In this document: positions 5,559-6,226 of the stretch, piece after piece
How the letters are laid out: every line of letters begins with the position of its first letter
Numbering within the stretch: the stretch's first letter is position 1
NCBI GenBank assembly: GCA_030636125.1
Contig: DAOVXM010000167.1
Span: forward strand, 1-6,226
Reading direction: 5' to 3'
Length of the DNA stretch: 6,226 nt
Source of the DNA: Chloroflexota bacterium
GTDB taxonomy: Bacteria; Chloroflexota; Anaerolineae; Anaerolineales; UBA4823
Program-made: the position numbers and the translations under genes
The notes under the pieces: generated by a model
Database searches by the model: none
What the model saw: only the letters and a program-made list of their open reading frames with translations
What the model was told of the DNA's origin: nothing

Positions 5559-6226
5559 TTACTCTCCACTAATTCCTTCACGTTTGATGGCGATTAATTT
5601 TTTAGCTGTTTCTACTGCAACCGCGGCGTCGCGGCAGTAAGCATCAGCACCGATTTCCTCAGCAAAGGCATCATTAAGCGGGGCGCCACCTACCATCACG
5701 ATGACCTGGTCCCTTAGCTTTTTTTCCTTAAGCGCCTCAATCACTACACCCATATAGGGCATCGTTGTGGTCAGCAGGGCGCTCATACCCACGATTTCAG
5801 GAGCGTGTTCGTTTATCGCATTCAAGAAACTGTCGACATCGTTATTAATGCCTAAATTAACCACGGTGAAGCCTGCACCTTCCATCATCATCGCGACCAG
5901 GTTCTTGCCAATATCGTGGATATCCCCTTTAACCGTGCCGATCACCATTGTGCCCATTTGAGGTGCGCCAGTTTCGATCAGGAGCGGGCGTAATATTTCC
6001 ATACCAGCCTTCATCGCTTTGGCAGCCATCAATACTTCAGGCACAAAGAGGATGCCATCGCGGAAGTCATTTCCAACCACTTCCATTCCCATCACTAAAC
6101 TTTGGGTCAGTATATCGTAGGGGGTCATGTCCCGGCGAAGCAGCTCTTCCACGCTGGCGACAACTTCATCAGCCAATCCGTCGTATAGGTCATCCTGGAT
6201 CAGTTCCAGGATTTCTGATGTTTCCA
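5559..6226 (-). CDS. Corrinoid-binding methyl-carrier protein (5' end at window edge)
   Basis: A small cobalamin-binding protein of the MtbC/MttC/MtmC type, equivalent to the cap and Rossmann modules of MetH. It carries the methyl group on cobalt between the two methyltransferases. An N-terminal helical cap (about 90 residues, with FVPEVLMAAKAM) precedes the B12 domain. The base-off/His-on motif GDIHDIGKN supplies the cobalt-ligating His, followed by SALLTTTMP (the SxL motif) and VMVGGAPLN (the GG motif). The frame stays open to the right edge: reading begins (N)TG-ETSEILELIQDDLYDG, where the last two window bases give TG of a codon whose first base is outside. If that is ATG or GTG the protein is 222 residues, normal for the family, with the ligand at H104. 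A TTG at 6176-6174 is an unlikely start because it would cut off part of the first cap helix. The gene leads the visible operon. Confidence 0.94.
   Translation of the reverse strand, partial: ETSEILELIQDDLYDGLADEVVASVEELLRRDMTPYDILTQSLVMGMEVVGNDFRDGILFVPEVLMAAKAMKAGMEILRPLLIETGAPQMGTMVIGTVKGDIHDIGKNLVAMMMEGAGFTVVNLGINNDVDSFLNAINEHAPEIVGMSALLTTTMPYMGVVIEALKEKKLRDQVIVMVGGAPLNDAFAEEIGADAYCRDAAVAVETAKKLIAIKREGISGE

Overview
The window (6,226 bases, mixed base composition) looks like chromosomal DNA from an anaerobic or facultatively anaerobic bacterium with corrinoid-dependent one-carbon chemistry. The gene types and protein style suggest Chloroflexota (Anaerolineae-like), but this is an impression from the sequence, not a verified assignment. 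Seven protein-coding genes are supported: one on the plus strand near the left end and six on the minus strand. No tRNA, rRNA, CRISPR array or transposase gene was seen.

Left region (1-289): a non-coding stretch that starts with a phased array of DnaA-box-like sites. Two exact TTATCCACA boxes and three degenerate ones follow a 21-bp register, and a further near-match lies at 160-168. The DNA then becomes AT-rich and carries two long perfect inverted repeats (12 and 13 bp arms). The second repeat surrounds a TATAAT box just before a DUF92 membrane protein gene (290-1096, +). The layout resembles a replication origin or a DnaA-controlled regulatory region.

Middle region (1085-3034, minus strand): a HAD-family phosphatase-like gene (TTG start) converges on the DUF92 gene with a 12-bp tail-to-tail overlap. 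It is separated by 249 bp from moaA, the radical-SAM enzyme of molybdopterin synthesis. Those 249 bp hold an unusually dense set of nested and competing inverted repeats with no recognised coding content.

Right region (3138-6226, minus strand): a compact set of four genes read right to left: a corrinoid-binding protein (its start codon is cut by the window edge), a homocysteine S-methyltransferase-family protein, a DUF1638 protein, and a methyltetrahydrofolate:corrinoid methyltransferase. The junctions are 2 nt, a 1-nt overlap and 38 nt. Three of the four correspond to the substrate and cobalamin modules of cobalamin-dependent methionine synthase (MetH), each as a separate polypeptide; no MetH-type reactivation domain is visible. 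The most interesting proposal is a split, multi-subunit methionine synthase or related methyl-transfer system with DUF1638 as a translationally coupled extra component. Its first gene and promoter lie at or beyond the right edge.
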